Assembly (NCBI RefSeq): GCF_000967655.1
Contig: NZ_JXYA01000006.1
Location: 1-64,000, forward strand
Reading direction: 5' to 3'
Length of the DNA: 64,000 bases
Source of the DNA: Pseudoalteromonas rubra
GTDB taxonomy: Bacteria; Pseudomonadota; Gammaproteobacteria; Enterobacterales; Alteromonadaceae
The position numbers were made by a program, and so were the translations under genes. The notes below the pieces were generated by a model, which had not been told where the DNA came from, made no database searches, and worked only from the letters and a program-made list of their open reading frames with translations. Shown here piece by piece: positions 34,859-44,918 of this stretch (position 1 is its first letter; each line of letters starts with the position of its first letter).

Positions 34859-36451
34859 ATGCTGTCTTGTAACAACATCACCATGCAGTTTGGCGCCAAG
34901 CCGCTGTTTGAAAATATCTCGGTCAAATTTGGCGACGGTAATCGCTACGGTCTGATCGGCGCCAATGGCTGTGGTAAATCGACCTTTATGAAGATCCTCA
35001 GCAAAGAGCTTGAGGCCAGCGCGGGTAACGTCTCTTACGATCCCAACGAGCGCATCGCGAAACTAAACCAGGATCAGTTTGCCTACGAGGAATTCTCTGT
35101 AGTCGACACCGTCATCATGGGTCATAAAGAGTTGTGGGAAATAAAACAGGAACGCGACCGCATCTACTCGCTACCCGAAATGAGCGAAGAAGACGGCATG
35201 AAAGTGGCCGATCTGGAAACTCAATTTGCCGAAATGGATGGGTATGCCGCCGAAGCTAAAGCCGGTGAGCTGCTGTTGGGTGTGGGCATTCCAACCGAGC
35301 AACACTACGGACCTATGTCTGAGGTTGCACCGGGCTGGAAACTGCGGGTGCTGCTGGCGCAGGTACTGTTTGCCGAGCCAGACATCATGCTGCTCGACGA
35401 ACCGACCAACAACCTGGACATCTATACTATCAAGTGGCTGGAAGACGTGCTTAACCAGCGCGACTGCACCATGATCATCATCTCGCACGACCGCCACTTC
35501 CTGAACTCGGTTTGTACGCACATGGCTGATATTGACTATGGCGATCTGCGCATCTATCCGGGCAACTATGACGAATATATGCTGGCAGCCACTCAGGCGC
35601 GGGAACGTCTGCTGGCCGACAACGCCAAGAAGAAAGCTCAGATCTCAGAACTTCAGCAGTTTGTTGCGCGCTTCTCTGCAAACGCTTCAAAAGCAAAGCA
35701 AGCAACTTCACGTGCCAAACAGATTGATAAGATCCAGCTGGAAGAAGTCAAGGCATCAAGCCGTCAGAACCCGTTTATTCGTTTTGAGCAATCTAAACAG
35801 CTATTCCGTAATGCACTGGAACTGGAAAACCTATCGCAAGGCTTTGACGAAACCCTGTTCAGTGGCCTCAACGGGCTGGTCGAAGTGGGCGAAAGAGTCG
35901 CGATCATCGGTGAAAACGGCGTGGGTAAAACCACCTTGCTGAACACCCTGGCCGGGCGCATGGCACCTAAATCGGGTGAGTTTAAATGGTCTGAAAATGC
36001 CAACATTGGTTACTATGCTCAGGACCATGCAGATGAGTTTGAAAAAGACTTAGATCTGTTTCAGTGGATGGAACAGTGGCAACAGGAAGGCGATGATGAA
36101 CAGGTAGTACGTGGCTTCCTGGGCCGTATGCTGTTCTCACAAAACGACATTAAAAAATCAGTTAAGGTGATTTCCGGGGGTGAGCAGGGTCGCATGCTGT
36201 TCGGTAAGCTGATGATGCACAAACCGAATATTCTGTTGATGGATGAACCGACCAACCACATGGATATGGAATCTATTGAATCACTGAATATGGCACTGGA
36301 GCAGTACGAAGGCACCCTGTTCTTCGTGTCACACGACCGCCAGTTTGTTTCTTCTCTGGCCACTCGCATTTGGGAGATCAAAGACGGTCAGATCATTGAC
36401 TTCCAGGGCACCTACGACGAATACCTGGCAAAACAGGCCGCTGAGCAGTAA
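34859..36451 (+). CDS. ybiT: ABC-F family ATPase YbiT
   Basis: Ribosome-associated ABC-F protein with two ATP-binding domains and no membrane part. At 530 residues it equals E. coli YbiT in length and is closely similar throughout. The first Walker A is GANGCGKST near 36, with [10 protein letters not shown] near 185. The linker between the domains carries the conserved [21 protein letters not shown] block. The second Walker A is GENGVGKTT near 357, with signature SGGEQGR and [10 protein letters not shown] near 460. ABC-F proteins act at the tRNA exit site of stalled or idle ribosomes. It appears to be monocistronic. Confidence 0.96.
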   Translation: MLSCNNITMQFGAKPLFENISVKFGDGNRYGLIGANGCGKSTFMKILSKELEASAGNVSYDPNERIAKLNQDQFAYEEFSVVDTVIMGHKELWEIKQERDRIYSLPEMSEEDGMKVADLETQFAEMDGYAAEAKAGELLLGVGIPTEQHYGPMSEVAPGWKLRVLLAQVLFAEPDIMLLDEPTNNLDIYTIKWLEDVLNQRDCTMIIISHDRHFLNSVCTHMADIDYGDLRIYPGNYDEYMLAATQARERLLADNAKKKAQISELQQFVARFSANASKAKQATSRAKQIDKIQLEEVKASSRQNPFIRFEQSKQLFRNALELENLSQGFDETLFSGLNGLVEVGERVAIIGENGVGKTTLLNTLAGRMAPKSGEFKWSENANIGYYAQDHADEFEKDLDLFQWMEQWQQEGDDEQVVRGFLGRMLFSQNDIKKSVKVISGGEQGRMLFGKLMMHKPNILLMDEPTNHMDMESIESLNMALEQYEGTLFFVSHDRQFVSSLATRIWEIKDGQIIDFQGTYDEYLAKQAAEQ

Positions 36452-36459
36452 ACCTGACT

Positions 36460-36484
36460 TTCTGGCCGCGTCCTGCGGCCAGAA
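36460..36484 (+). terminator. hairpin after ybiT
   Basis: TTCTGGCCGC/GCGGCCAGAA with a 5-nt loop, 8 bp past the ybiT stop. It is a strong stem with no U-run. Confidence 0.6.
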
Positions 36485-36689
36485 TTACCCGCCCACAGCT
36501 TGTTATTTTCCCCGCATAACTTTATTTCGAAAAGCTTAAATAAGCAGCTTTATCAAAAACTTAATAAAAACCCCATGACTAAACTCAAGCTAAAATTTTT
36601 CTATTTTTCTCACTTTGTAAAAATTCGCTAGGATTTTACCCTCTCAGCTTAGGCAAGCTGAAGGCGTCTTTTTTACAGGAAAAATAATC

Positions 36690-38345
36690 ATGAAATTCAC
36701 ACTTCCTCATTCGACGCTTTTACTGCTAACCATCTGTGCACCCGCACTCGCCGGTAAAACCCCTTTACCCATTGAACCCATTATGGTTACGCTCCCGGCA
36801 GGCAGCTTTATTATGGGTACTACAGACAATAAGAACAGCCAGCCGGTTCATACTGTCACGCTGCCAGAGTTTAGCCTGGGCAAATATGAAGTCACAGTCA
36901 GAGAGTATCGACGCTTTGTAGAAGCGACCGGCTTTGTGGCACCGCAGGAATGCTATCACCAGCTTGATAGCTGGTTTATTGGCAGCACACCGGGTAGCTG
37001 GGATAACAACAGCCTGACAGACAATGAGTTCCAGCCCGCTATCTGTGTCAGCTGGGCGGGCGCGAAAGCCTATGTGGACTGGCTGGCACAAACAACCGGG
37101 AAACCCTACCGACTGCCCACTGAGGCGGAATGGGAATATGCGGCAAAAGGAGCGGTTCAGACGCGCTTTTATTTTGGCAACGACCCCAAACATCCCTCAG
37201 TCTGCCAATATGAGAACACGGCAGATCTCAGTGGTGAAAATGCATTGCAGCGTACCACCAGCAGTACCTATGTGAACTTTGTTGATGGGTTTGCCGATTG
37301 TGTCGATCATGCTACGTATGCCAGTGTTGTTGGCATGTACCAGCCCAACCCCTATGGTTTGCACGACATGCTCAGCAACGTAGCCGAATTGATGGGTGAT
37401 TGCTTTGAGGACGACTATCAAAACGCCCGCTCCGATGGCAAAGCCTTATCGTCCGAGCAGTGTGACAGGCGCGCCGTGCGTGGCAGCAGCTGGCACTGGA
37501 ATATCTGGCCTGTCACCCGCCGCGGCAGCCAGCCCGAAAACTTTGCCGGGGCTGCGGAAGGCTTCCGCGTCGCATTAGATGGTCAGGCACCTAAAGCCAG
37601 CAAAACCACGCAACAATTTAAAAAACAGCTCGCCTTCGCGCAGCAGCAGGAACAAAGTCGGCGCGACCAGCAGTTTGCTTACCCTATGCCAGTAACTGGC
37701 CTCACCCTGTCACAAAGCCATGGTAATACTGTACTCAGCTGGGATCCTAGCCCAGAAAAAGACATTGCCGGTTATCGTATTTATCGAAATCAAAGTGCAG
37801 GCTCTATGTTTGCACTGATGGCTGACAATGTCATAGATACTCGATTTATTGATGCCAATGCCTCTCCCAATGTGTATGAGTATACGGTGGTCGCGGTGCG
37901 CCGCAATCTGCAAAGTAACTACAGTAATGTGGTTAAAACCCCAGGGACGGTCTTTTCTATTCCTGGCAGAATTGAAGCCGAATACGCCCATGCAATCACA
38001 GGCGCAAACTCAGCCCGTACCTCAGACATTGACGGGCGTTTTAACCTCACCGGTGGCAATGGTATAGCCGAAGACGCACAACTAAAATACCAGGTTAACG
38101 TTAGCCAAAGCGGTCACTATCGCCTGAGTTACCGAGTTGCCGGACCTCGCGATGGTAAGGGCTTTACCGTAACCCTTGACGAAAAGCCTCTGGGCAAACA
38201 CGCAGTGAAAGGCACCGGTGGTTTTCACCAGTGGCAAACGCAACAGGGTCCGCGTATCTTCCTGAGTGCCGGTCAGCATACACTGACCCTTCATTCTCAC
38301 GACAGCCACTGGAAACTGAACTGGCTGGCACTGGATAGCGAATAA
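36690..38345 (+). CDS. secreted FGE/sulfatase-modifying-fold protein with FN3 and CBM6-like domains
   Basis: A 551-residue exported protein with signal peptide (to about ALAG). Residues about 28-295 form an FGE-sulfatase (SUMF1) domain: IMVTLPAGSFIMGT, GKYEVTVREYRRFV, RLPTEAEWEYAAKG, PYGLHDMLSNVAELMGD and AVRGSSWHWN. An FN3-like domain follows (VLSWDPSPEKDIAGYRIYRN). A jelly-roll carbohydrate-binding domain of CBM6/35 type is at the end (IEAEYAHAITGAN, then LSAGQHTLTLHS). The cysteine pair of true formylglycine-generating enzymes is absent at the GSSWHWN site, so enzyme activity of that kind is unlikely. A glycan-binding role outside the cell is inferred. Confidence 0.87.
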   Translation: MKFTLPHSTLLLLTICAPALAGKTPLPIEPIMVTLPAGSFIMGTTDNKNSQPVHTVTLPEFSLGKYEVTVREYRRFVEATGFVAPQECYHQLDSWFIGSTPGSWDNNSLTDNEFQPAICVSWAGAKAYVDWLAQTTGKPYRLPTEAEWEYAAKGAVQTRFYFGNDPKHPSVCQYENTADLSGENALQRTTSSTYVNFVDGFADCVDHATYASVVGMYQPNPYGLHDMLSNVAELMGDCFEDDYQNARSDGKALSSEQCDRRAVRGSSWHWNIWPVTRRGSQPENFAGAAEGFRVALDGQAPKASKTTQQFKKQLAFAQQQEQSRRDQQFAYPMPVTGLTLSQSHGNTVLSWDPSPEKDIAGYRIYRNQSAGSMFALMADNVIDTRFIDANASPNVYEYTVVAVRRNLQSNYSNVVKTPGTVFSIPGRIEAEYAHAITGANSARTSDIDGRFNLTGGNGIAEDAQLKYQVNVSQSGHYRLSYRVAGPRDGKGFTVTLDEKPLGKHAVKGTGGFHQWQTQQGPRIFLSAGQHTLTLHSHDSHWKLNWLALDSE

Positions 38346-38354
38346 CACAGAAAT

Positions 38355-38375
38355 CGGGGAAACGCGGTTTCCCCG
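38355..38375 (+). terminator. terminator after the FGE-fold gene
   Basis: CGGGGAAAC/GTTTCCCCG with a 3-nt loop, followed by TCTTG, 10 bp past the stop codon. Confidence 0.65.
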
Positions 38376-38468
38376 TCTTGCCTAATCACGATAACAGTGA
38401 CTATTTTTATAAAGGGTGTGGATCCGACTTATCACTCAGATGGTCGACAATACGGAATGCACTACCAG

Positions 38469-38963
38469 ATGCTCATAAAGACCTTAAGTATAATGCTCAT
38501 TGCCTGCTGCTCATTTGCTCTGCAGGCTCGCTCACTTTGTGACAGCCCTCACTATCATGCCTTTGATTTTTGGGTTGGTGAATGGCGGGTTATGTCAAAA
38601 GGTCAGTTTGCTGGTAATAGCAAAATCACAAAAATACTCAATGGTTGCGTGATCCTGGAGGAATACCAGGCGGTGTCCGGCTATCAGGGAAAAAGCCTCA
38701 ATATCTTCGACAAGCAACAACAGCAGTGGCACCAAAGCTGGACCGACAACGCCGGTTTGCTACTGCAGCTGAACGGCAACCGCGACAATAACGGTATGGT
38801 GTTACAAGGTCCAGGGCTGGATAGCGAAGGCAAACCCGTGTTACACCGTATTACCTGGCAACCAAAACAAGATGACACGGTACACCAACACTGGCAGTCT
38901 TCAGCCAACGAGGGCAAATCCTGGCAAACCTTGTTTTATGGTATTTACCATAAAATTCAATAA
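38469..38963 (+). CDS. small secreted protein, DUF1579-like
   Basis: An exported protein of about 164 residues. Start ATG 38469 (MLIKTLSIMLIACCSFALQARS) has GGAA upstream and begins a normal signal peptide; ATG 38457 is a close alternative. The mature part has FDFWVGEWRVMS, NGCVILEEYQAVSGYQGKSLNIFD and QWHQSWTDNAG, the pattern of DUF1579-like lipocalin-type domains in secreted bacterial proteins. No function is assigned. It follows the FGE-fold gene on the same strand but behind a terminator. Confidence 0.75.
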   Translation: MLIKTLSIMLIACCSFALQARSLCDSPHYHAFDFWVGEWRVMSKGQFAGNSKITKILNGCVILEEYQAVSGYQGKSLNIFDKQQQQWHQSWTDNAGLLLQLNGNRDNNGMVLQGPGLDSEGKPVLHRITWQPKQDDTVHQHWQSSANEGKSWQTLFYGIYHKIQ

Positions 38964-39012
38964 CCAATGGTCGCGTGCTGATGTGGGGGCTAACATTTCA
39001 TTAAGCATAAAA

Positions 39013-39034
39013 AAGCGCAGACTCGTCTGCGCTT
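39013..39034 (-). terminator. terminator of the 39046-40167 gene
   Basis: AAGCGCAGAC/GTCTGCGCTT with a 2-nt loop, followed on the minus strand by a T-run (TTTTTTATG). It sits 12 bp past the minus-strand stop. Confidence 0.8.
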
Positions 39035-39045
39035 GCTCCTGTCCG

Positions 39046-40167
39046 TTACTGTGCGGGTATCGCCGGCCAGTAACCCAGCACAAAGTTATCCATCTCTCCT
39101 TTGATGCTGGCATTACCATAAGCACGAACCCTGACCAGAATGCGATATAATCGCCGTTCGGAGTCTACCGGGTAGACGTCATACATTGCGAAACTGCCAA
39201 CGCCCAAAACGCGCTCTTTACAGTAACTGTCTTTACCTCCTCCCATGTAATATACATCTGTACAGACTCTAACCGGCGTATCTTTCTGGGCATCTTGTAG
39301 TTGCACGGCGAGCTGAGTATAGACTTTGTCTGCGTAATACTGATTAGCCCAACCAAAGTAATGGGTAAACCCGGCCTGACGCCATGGTGCCATATCAAAG
39401 CCCAGGCTTTGCTCACCGCTGATCACCTGTTGAGCCTGGCTGATAAGCGTAACGTCTTGCGGTGAACTGGTAGTAAACCCACCCGAGTCGGTTTCAAAAC
39501 CAGATGTCGCAATGGTCACCAGACCGTCTGACAGGCTGGTCCCTGAATGCAATGTGAGACCGTTTAATAACACGGCCCCATCAGCCTCAATACGCAGCTC
39601 AGTAGATGCAATATCTGTGGTCAGGCCATCTTGACCTAAATCTACGATAATCGGCACCACAGCTGTACTGTTCGGTGCAATATAATAGCTGGGGGCAAAC
39701 GCGGCACTGTGATCTGCGTCTCTAAACTGCTTTTGATAGCTGGCGCTGCCATAAAGCTGCGCACTCACCGGCTGGGAGCTTGGGTTAGTAATACTCGCCT
39801 GATACATCAGATACTCAGGATAGGTGTGAGAAAACTCAGGCGCTTCAAGATGAAACCGGGTAGTGTAACGACCAGATGAGGCTTGACTCAGACGCAAACT
39901 TGTCGTGCCATTGTCGTGCGTTAAAGTCGGGGTATCACTGAAAAAAGTGTCGACCTGCGCCTCGCTCAACTCAGAGAAATCCCGACCTTGCCAAAACAGA
40001 TCTACCTGCGCATTGCGCTGATGGCTGCCTTCATTGAGCGTGATTTCGAGATTATCCAGATAGACGGTTTCATTAGGCAAGGCATAACTGTCGAGAAACC
40101 AGGTTACCTTATGGATGGCTTTGCCCGCAGGCAAAGTAACCTGGCAATTATGTGAATAAATACTCAA
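39046..40167 (-). pseudogene. beta-rich secreted-type protein, apparently lacking its 5' end
   Basis: An open frame of 373 codons with only a TTG available as start, an in-frame TAA six bases before it, and no ribosome site. The predicted protein begins in the middle of a beta-sandwich (TWFLDSYALPNETVYLDNLEITL reads like the end of a carbohydrate-binding jelly-roll). Domains of similar strand-rich type follow, including a second ligand-binding-like domain from about 220 (SGFETDSGGFTT). No signal peptide is present though the sequence looks extracellular. The 3' end is intact with a terminator. It is best read as a 5'-truncated gene; a start by unusual means is less likely. Confidence 0.55.
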
Positions 40168-40481
40168 GCTTTATTCTCATTTGACAATGGATGAGAAAAA
40201 ACTATTCCAAATCCATTTTTTAATCACAATTTAAAAACATAGTATTAACCTTATGGCATTTGACACAGACGGCTTAGAACCTGCTAGTAGCAAGACAGTT
40301 AACCTCTCGTGACATGACCTGGCATAAAAAGCGTGAAACAAAGGATAAATTAATGTTAATATCGATTTACATAATTTACTTTGTATCACACACATCTGGT
40401 AAGGCGGATGGCAAAGGCAGGTTTACATACAGTGACCGGTAAGCCACCGTCGAAATGAAGACATCACTCTAAGGGATTAAC
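40168..40481. other. 314-bp non-coding gap, AT-rich
   Basis: This stretch separates the truncated minus-strand gene from the sterol-desaturase-family operon. I see no open frame with a ribosome site, no hairpin with a T-run and no convincing promoter pair. It presumably holds the promoter of the operon at 40482 and perhaps decayed sequence of the truncated gene. Confidence 0.5.
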
Positions 40482-41765
40482 ATGGATCTCAACTTTACCG
40501 AAGAAGTAATGTACACCCTACCCTTTTATCTGGGCCCGCTATTTATTCTGGCAACCATTAACTTTTTACGAAAACAAAAAAACTATCGCCTCAATGACAC
40601 GCTCACCAATGCCACCATTGCGCTTGGCAATTTGGGGTTGTCCTTTATTTTTTTACTTGCCGTAGTCGCACTGTATACGCTGGTGTATAACGAGTATCGC
40701 CTGTTCGAACTTGACCAAAGTAACCCGCTGATTTATGTGCTGGCATTCTTTGTTTATGACTTTTTGTATTACTGGAATCACCGCTTTCACCATATGATAG
40801 GGCTGTTCTGGGCCGACCATCTGGTGCATCACACCGCAGAGAATTTTAACTTTGGGGTTTCTATTCGGATCAGCTATTTTACTGAACTCACCATGTGGAT
40901 GACCTTTATTCCTATGGCATTTATGGGCATTTCACTGGAAGTGTTCCTGGCCGCCAGTTATACCCAGATCATCTGGGCATTTTGTATCCACACAAAATAC
41001 CTGAAAAAGACCCCGCGAGCTGATAAGATTTTTAATACCCCTTCGCTGCATCGCGTGCATCACGCCCGCAACCGTCAGTATATAGATAAAAACTATGGCG
41101 GCATTTTGATCATCTGGGATCGCTTGTTTGGCACCTACCAACGCGAGCTGGAAGATGATCCTGTGGTATACGGCGTACGTGAATCCTACCCGAGTTTTAG
41201 CCCTCTGGTGATCAACTCCTATTACCTCAAAACCATCTGGCAAAAAATCAAATGTTCCAGCTCCGTGTTTGAGGTGTTTTGCTCTGTTTTCGCGCCACCA
41301 GCCTGGCTCCCTAAAAACGCCAACAAAGCTGATTTTTACTCGCTCACCGCCAAGGTGCGCTCTAAAGACTTTAAGCCAAAAGACCCCCTAATCTGTAAAC
41401 GTACCAAATGGACCGCATTCGTGCGCTTTAGCGCCATTGTGGTCGTATTTACCTATCTGATGAGCTATTTTGGCGAGCTACCCACTTTACCGCTGGTGAG
41501 TATGTCACTGCTGTTTTTCTGGTTATGTCACTTTAATGGTCTGGTTTTTGATGGTGCCAAAGTGGGCCTGCACATGGAGGCGGTCACACAGCTGTTGTAT
41601 GGTTTAATTTTGTACTGGGCAATTACGACTGAACAAGCTGCCTGGGTAACGTTAGGAACTGCCACACTGGCGCTGATATCTCTGTGTAATTACATGATCT
41701 ATCGTACACGTACTGTTGAGCCCGTGGCGCTGGCCGCAGAGCCCCAACACCAGACAACCACTTAA
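40482..41765 (+). CDS. sterol desaturase family membrane hydroxylase, long form
   Basis: A 427-residue integral membrane protein. The histidine clusters of the fatty acid hydroxylase family are present: HRFHHM near residue 101, HLVHHT near 114, and HRVHHARN near 190, followed by YGGILIIWDRLFGTY. Unlike the 271-residue relative at 9451, it carries about 150 extra C-terminal residues with three or four further membrane helices, as in alkylglycerol monooxygenase-like (TMEM195-type) proteins. It is followed after 24 bp by a DUF1295 protein. An O-alkyl lipid or related substrate is possible but unproven. Confidence 0.87.
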   Translation: MDLNFTEEVMYTLPFYLGPLFILATINFLRKQKNYRLNDTLTNATIALGNLGLSFIFLLAVVALYTLVYNEYRLFELDQSNPLIYVLAFFVYDFLYYWNHRFHHMIGLFWADHLVHHTAENFNFGVSIRISYFTELTMWMTFIPMAFMGISLEVFLAASYTQIIWAFCIHTKYLKKTPRADKIFNTPSLHRVHHARNRQYIDKNYGGILIIWDRLFGTYQRELEDDPVVYGVRESYPSFSPLVINSYYLKTIWQKIKCSSSVFEVFCSVFAPPAWLPKNANKADFYSLTAKVRSKDFKPKDPLICKRTKWTAFVRFSAIVVVFTYLMSYFGELPTLPLVSMSLLFFWLCHFNGLVFDGAKVGLHMEAVTQLLYGLILYWAITTEQAAWVTLGTATLALISLCNYMIYRTRTVEPVALAAEPQHQTTT

Positions 41766-41789
41766 GCTATATCGATTGAAGGAAAAAAT

Positions 41790-42533
41790 ATGGAAACAGT
41801 AAATCATAACTCGGACAGTCAAAATGCCGGTGGCGGGGTCAACCGCGAACATGGCCGCACCGTGGCACAAAGATGGACCTTTGTTGGCCTGCACTTTGGT
41901 TTAGTGCTTTTTTGTACCTGGCTGGCACTGGCCCAAGGCTGGACACACATAGGCCACCTCTTTGGCCAGCAATGGACCTTGGTTGATCAAGACAGAGCCC
42001 TGCTTATGCTGGCGTGCGTTTTTGTCTACTGGTTGCGACACGCCATTACTGTGTTGTACCTTTTGCAGCGCCGCATCGATTGGGGTGAGGCGCTGGGCTT
42101 GCTGTGCTTTATGGCGTTTTTCGAAATCGGCCTGCAGCTGGTCGGCGGTGGTGCATTCAGAGCTGAGGTGATCCCCTTTGGTACTTTGGATATCGTGGCG
42201 CTGGCGCTGCTGGTAATTGGCTCATACCTGAACAGCGGCTCTGAGATCCAGCGTAAATGGTGGAAACAAGACCCGGCGAACAAAGGTCAGTGTTACACTC
42301 AGGGTTTGTTTAAATACTCAATGCACATCAACTACTTTGGTGATGTCGTCCTGTTCACCGGCTGGTGCTTACTGAGTTATAACTACTGGACTCTGCTGCT
42401 GCCTTTCTTTATGGCGTACTCTTTTATCAGCTTCCATATTCCGGCGCTCGATGGCTATTTGTCAGAGCGTTACGGTGAGAAGTTTGATCAGTATGCGGCA
42501 AAAACCAAAAAGCTGATCCCCTTCGTATACTAA
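41790..42533 (+). CDS. DUF1295 / steroid 5-alpha-reductase-like membrane protein
   Basis: A 247-residue membrane protein with about six helices. Its C-terminal part has the family signature of DUF1295 and isoprenylcysteine methyltransferase-like proteins: GLFKYSMHINYFGDVVLFTGW, then YLSERYGEKFDQYAAKTKKLIPFVY. Related proteins are reductases of steroids or long-chain lipids, or methyltransferases. AAGGAAAAA precedes the ATG. It forms a two-gene operon with the sterol-desaturase-family gene, which suggests two steps on one lipid substrate. Confidence 0.82.
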   Translation: METVNHNSDSQNAGGGVNREHGRTVAQRWTFVGLHFGLVLFCTWLALAQGWTHIGHLFGQQWTLVDQDRALLMLACVFVYWLRHAITVLYLLQRRIDWGEALGLLCFMAFFEIGLQLVGGGAFRAEVIPFGTLDIVALALLVIGSYLNSGSEIQRKWWKQDPANKGQCYTQGLFKYSMHINYFGDVVLFTGWCLLSYNYWTLLLPFFMAYSFISFHIPALDGYLSERYGEKFDQYAAKTKKLIPFVY

Positions 42534-42608
42534 GGCCCTGCCTGCCAGGCTCAGCGGTCCTGATGGTCCCTGAGTCTGGCACCTCAATTAACATTAACTA
42601 ATCCAGGC

Positions 42609-44429
42609 TCAGTCACTGTTCGGTGCCAGATTGAGTGCCAGTAACTGCGCCGCATTCTGAGTTCGCCAATCCGGCGTTGCATGTTCGCTGATATACTGGG
42701 CATAAAAGTCGCTGTTGACGCCCAGCTCAATGGGCATCTGACACAACAACAGCGCAACATCGAGGCCAATCCGGCGATCTCCCGATAACTGCGCCAGTTC
42801 AAAGGCACGCAGCGCAAGCGGCAGAAGCTCTGCCTGAGTTTGAGCAGCCGCAGCATACATGACTGCCAGGTAAGCGCTCTGAACATTGTCCGGGCTCACA
42901 CTGTCGACCAGCGACTGGGCCTCTGCATATCGTCCTTCGCTCAGATAATAGCGGACCAGGGATTTTCGACTAGCCTGAGCGACCCAGTGGTTCGGTGTTA
43001 AAGCAGTGTACTCCAGTACTTGCCGGTAATGAGGTTCTTTGTCAGCGGGTTTGTCCGCAAAAATGGCGTAATGGAAAGGCACTTTGGCAAAGTGATAAAT
43101 CGGCAATTCATAGCCTCGCATTTTCTCCTCTGCCTGTCTCAGGTAAAGATATTTGTCATTATCCTGATGGTTTTTACTCGCCATAATGGACAAATAAGTC
43201 AGGGCATCTAACTCTCTGGCAATATCCTGTGCCTGAACAGCCAATTGTGCCGAGCGCAGCAGGCTGGTTTTGACCTGTCCATAGTTACCCTGTAAATGAT
43301 ACAACCATGAACGACTGTGCCAGACATCCGCCTGCGCCCTCAGATCCTGACTGATTTCCAGCGCCTCCAGGGCGGCATCCAGTCTTATCAGGCTCAGGTC
43401 GACCAGGTTTTTGCGTAACAGAATTTCGCCCTGATAGGCCAGTGCGCGACCCAGTTGCTGTGAATTGGTTTGCGCTTTGGCCAGCACTGCCAGCTTCTCT
43501 GCCATTGCCATCGCTTTTTCCAGCTCCCGAACATCGAGATAGGCACTAACCAAGGCTCCCAACAGGACCAGATCCTCTGGTGCAGCCTGATGTGCCTGAG
43601 TCAGCATGGCCAGTTTCAGGTCAGGAGAGTGAGGGTTCTGCAATACAGACCGTACCACAGGCTGATTGAGGTGATGATAGAGCTGCTGCTTGACCGTTTG
43701 GGGGGTTTCACCTTGCAATACGCCCTGCCACTGCCCAGCAGGCCCTTTTAGCCAGAAAGTCAGGTACCAAAGGGAGTCGACATAGCGGGCACTGGCAGTG
43801 AGGATAAACGGGTGTTGTGGTGCCACTTCAGGATAAACCAGCTCTTGTGATGTTCTGAAATGGGCGGCAGAAAGCGTGGTAACAGCGGTAAAGTCCAGCC
43901 GGGCTGTGTCTTGAAGTTGCCACTCATCTGCTTGTGCACCTTCAAATGGCAAGTAAGCCAGTGCAAAGGAAGCGTGCTCAGGCTCGTCGCGCTGGATGAT
44001 AAAAACCACGGCAAACAGGACTAATATGCAGCTCATTAGTATGCCAAGCCACTTTGCGCCTGAATGACGCACAGGCAAAGTGGTATCGGTCACTGCCACT
44101 TGCGGCTGTGTATTATTACCCCTTAACTCTGTTATCGGCTCGCCAAGCGGTCGTTGCCACTGATAACCTCGCTTTGCATAGGTTTTGATGGCGTCGTTGC
44201 CGAATAAGGCCCGCAAATGACTGATATTCTGAAACACCGCCTGTTCAGAGACTACCTTGCCCTGCCACACTTCATTCAGGATCTCTTCTTTACTGAGCAC
44301 GCGGTGGGGGTTTGCCAGCAACAGCGCAAGGAGCCTTGCCTCATTATGACGAATCGCAAGCGCTGCGCCTGCACGATGCAAAATCAAATCTTTGCTGTCA
44401 AACTCAAAGTCATCAAACCGGTAACGCAT
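42609..44429 (-). CDS. CadC-like membrane-bound winged-helix regulator with TPR-type domain
   Basis: A 606-residue one-component regulator. Residues about 5-98 are an OmpR/PhoB-type winged helix (LLANPHRVLSKEEILNEVWQG, then TYAKRGYQWQRP). A single transmembrane helix follows near 125-148 (WLGILMSCILVLFAVVFII). The rest lies in the periplasm and is made of helical TPR-like repeats. Family members sense a periplasmic signal and bind DNA from the membrane. It lies convergent with the DUF1295 gene; no target is evident. Confidence 0.88.
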   Translation of the reverse strand: MRYRFDDFEFDSKDLILHRAGAALAIRHNEARLLALLLANPHRVLSKEEILNEVWQGKVVSEQAVFQNISHLRALFGNDAIKTYAKRGYQWQRPLGEPITELRGNNTQPQVAVTDTTLPVRHSGAKWLGILMSCILVLFAVVFIIQRDEPEHASFALAYLPFEGAQADEWQLQDTARLDFTAVTTLSAAHFRTSQELVYPEVAPQHPFILTASARYVDSLWYLTFWLKGPAGQWQGVLQGETPQTVKQQLYHHLNQPVVRSVLQNPHSPDLKLAMLTQAHQAAPEDLVLLGALVSAYLDVRELEKAMAMAEKLAVLAKAQTNSQQLGRALAYQGEILLRKNLVDLSLIRLDAALEALEISQDLRAQADVWHSRSWLYHLQGNYGQVKTSLLRSAQLAVQAQDIARELDALTYLSIMASKNHQDNDKYLYLRQAEEKMRGYELPIYHFAKVPFHYAIFADKPADKEPHYRQVLEYTALTPNHWVAQASRKSLVRYYLSEGRYAEAQSLVDSVSPDNVQSAYLAVMYAAAAQTQAELLPLALRAFELAQLSGDRRIGLDVALLLCQMPIELGVNSDFYAQYISEHATPDWRTQNAAQLLALNLAPNSD

Positions 44430-44490
44430 GGTGATAGATAATTATTGTTATTTCACTCCCCACCAGCATAACCCAATTACCACCGAAACA

Positions 44491-44868
44491 CTAAAGGTAT
44501 ACCTGCACGGCCTCGCGCTGCTTTTTGGTCATCTTTGCGACTACCAGTAAAAAGGAATTATCTATCATACGTTCGATTTCTCCGCGAGGCACAGTGCCAT
44601 CGAGGATCACCGTATTCCACAACCGCTTATTCATATGATAACCGGGGATCACCGAATCAAAGATATCCCGCAGCGCCTGCGCCTCATCCGGGTCGCATTT
44701 CAGATTCAGCCACCAGTGACGCGTTTCTCCTTCGTTGTATTTGCCAGGAGACAGCGTAGCAAACATTTTGTCTTTCACTTTAAACACGTCGACGCCCTCG
44801 CCAAAGGGCTGGCCGACGCTTGAAAAAGGCTTACTAAGTAGATAGGTGTGCGCCTGAGTATGGTCCAT
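44491..44868 (-). CDS. MmcQ/YjbR family DNA-binding-like protein
   Basis: A small cytoplasmic protein of 125 residues with the CyaY-like fold of the family. Visible family features are the N-terminal FGEGVDVFKVKDKMFATLS, the WWLNLKCDPDEAQALRD strand-helix and GYHMNKRLWNTVILDGTVPRGEIERMIDNSFLLVV. Ribosome site AAGGAAT precedes the ATG. The exact function of the family is unclear. Confidence 0.92.
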   Translation of the reverse strand: MDHTQAHTYLLSKPFSSVGQPFGEGVDVFKVKDKMFATLSPGKYNEGETRHWWLNLKCDPDEAQALRDIFDSVIPGYHMNKRLWNTVILDGTVPRGEIERMIDNSFLLVVAKMTKKQREAVQVYL

Positions 44869-44918
44869 GGTGAATTCCTTTGCCGTTGTTATACATGCAC
44901 CATACAGGTTAGCGCCGG

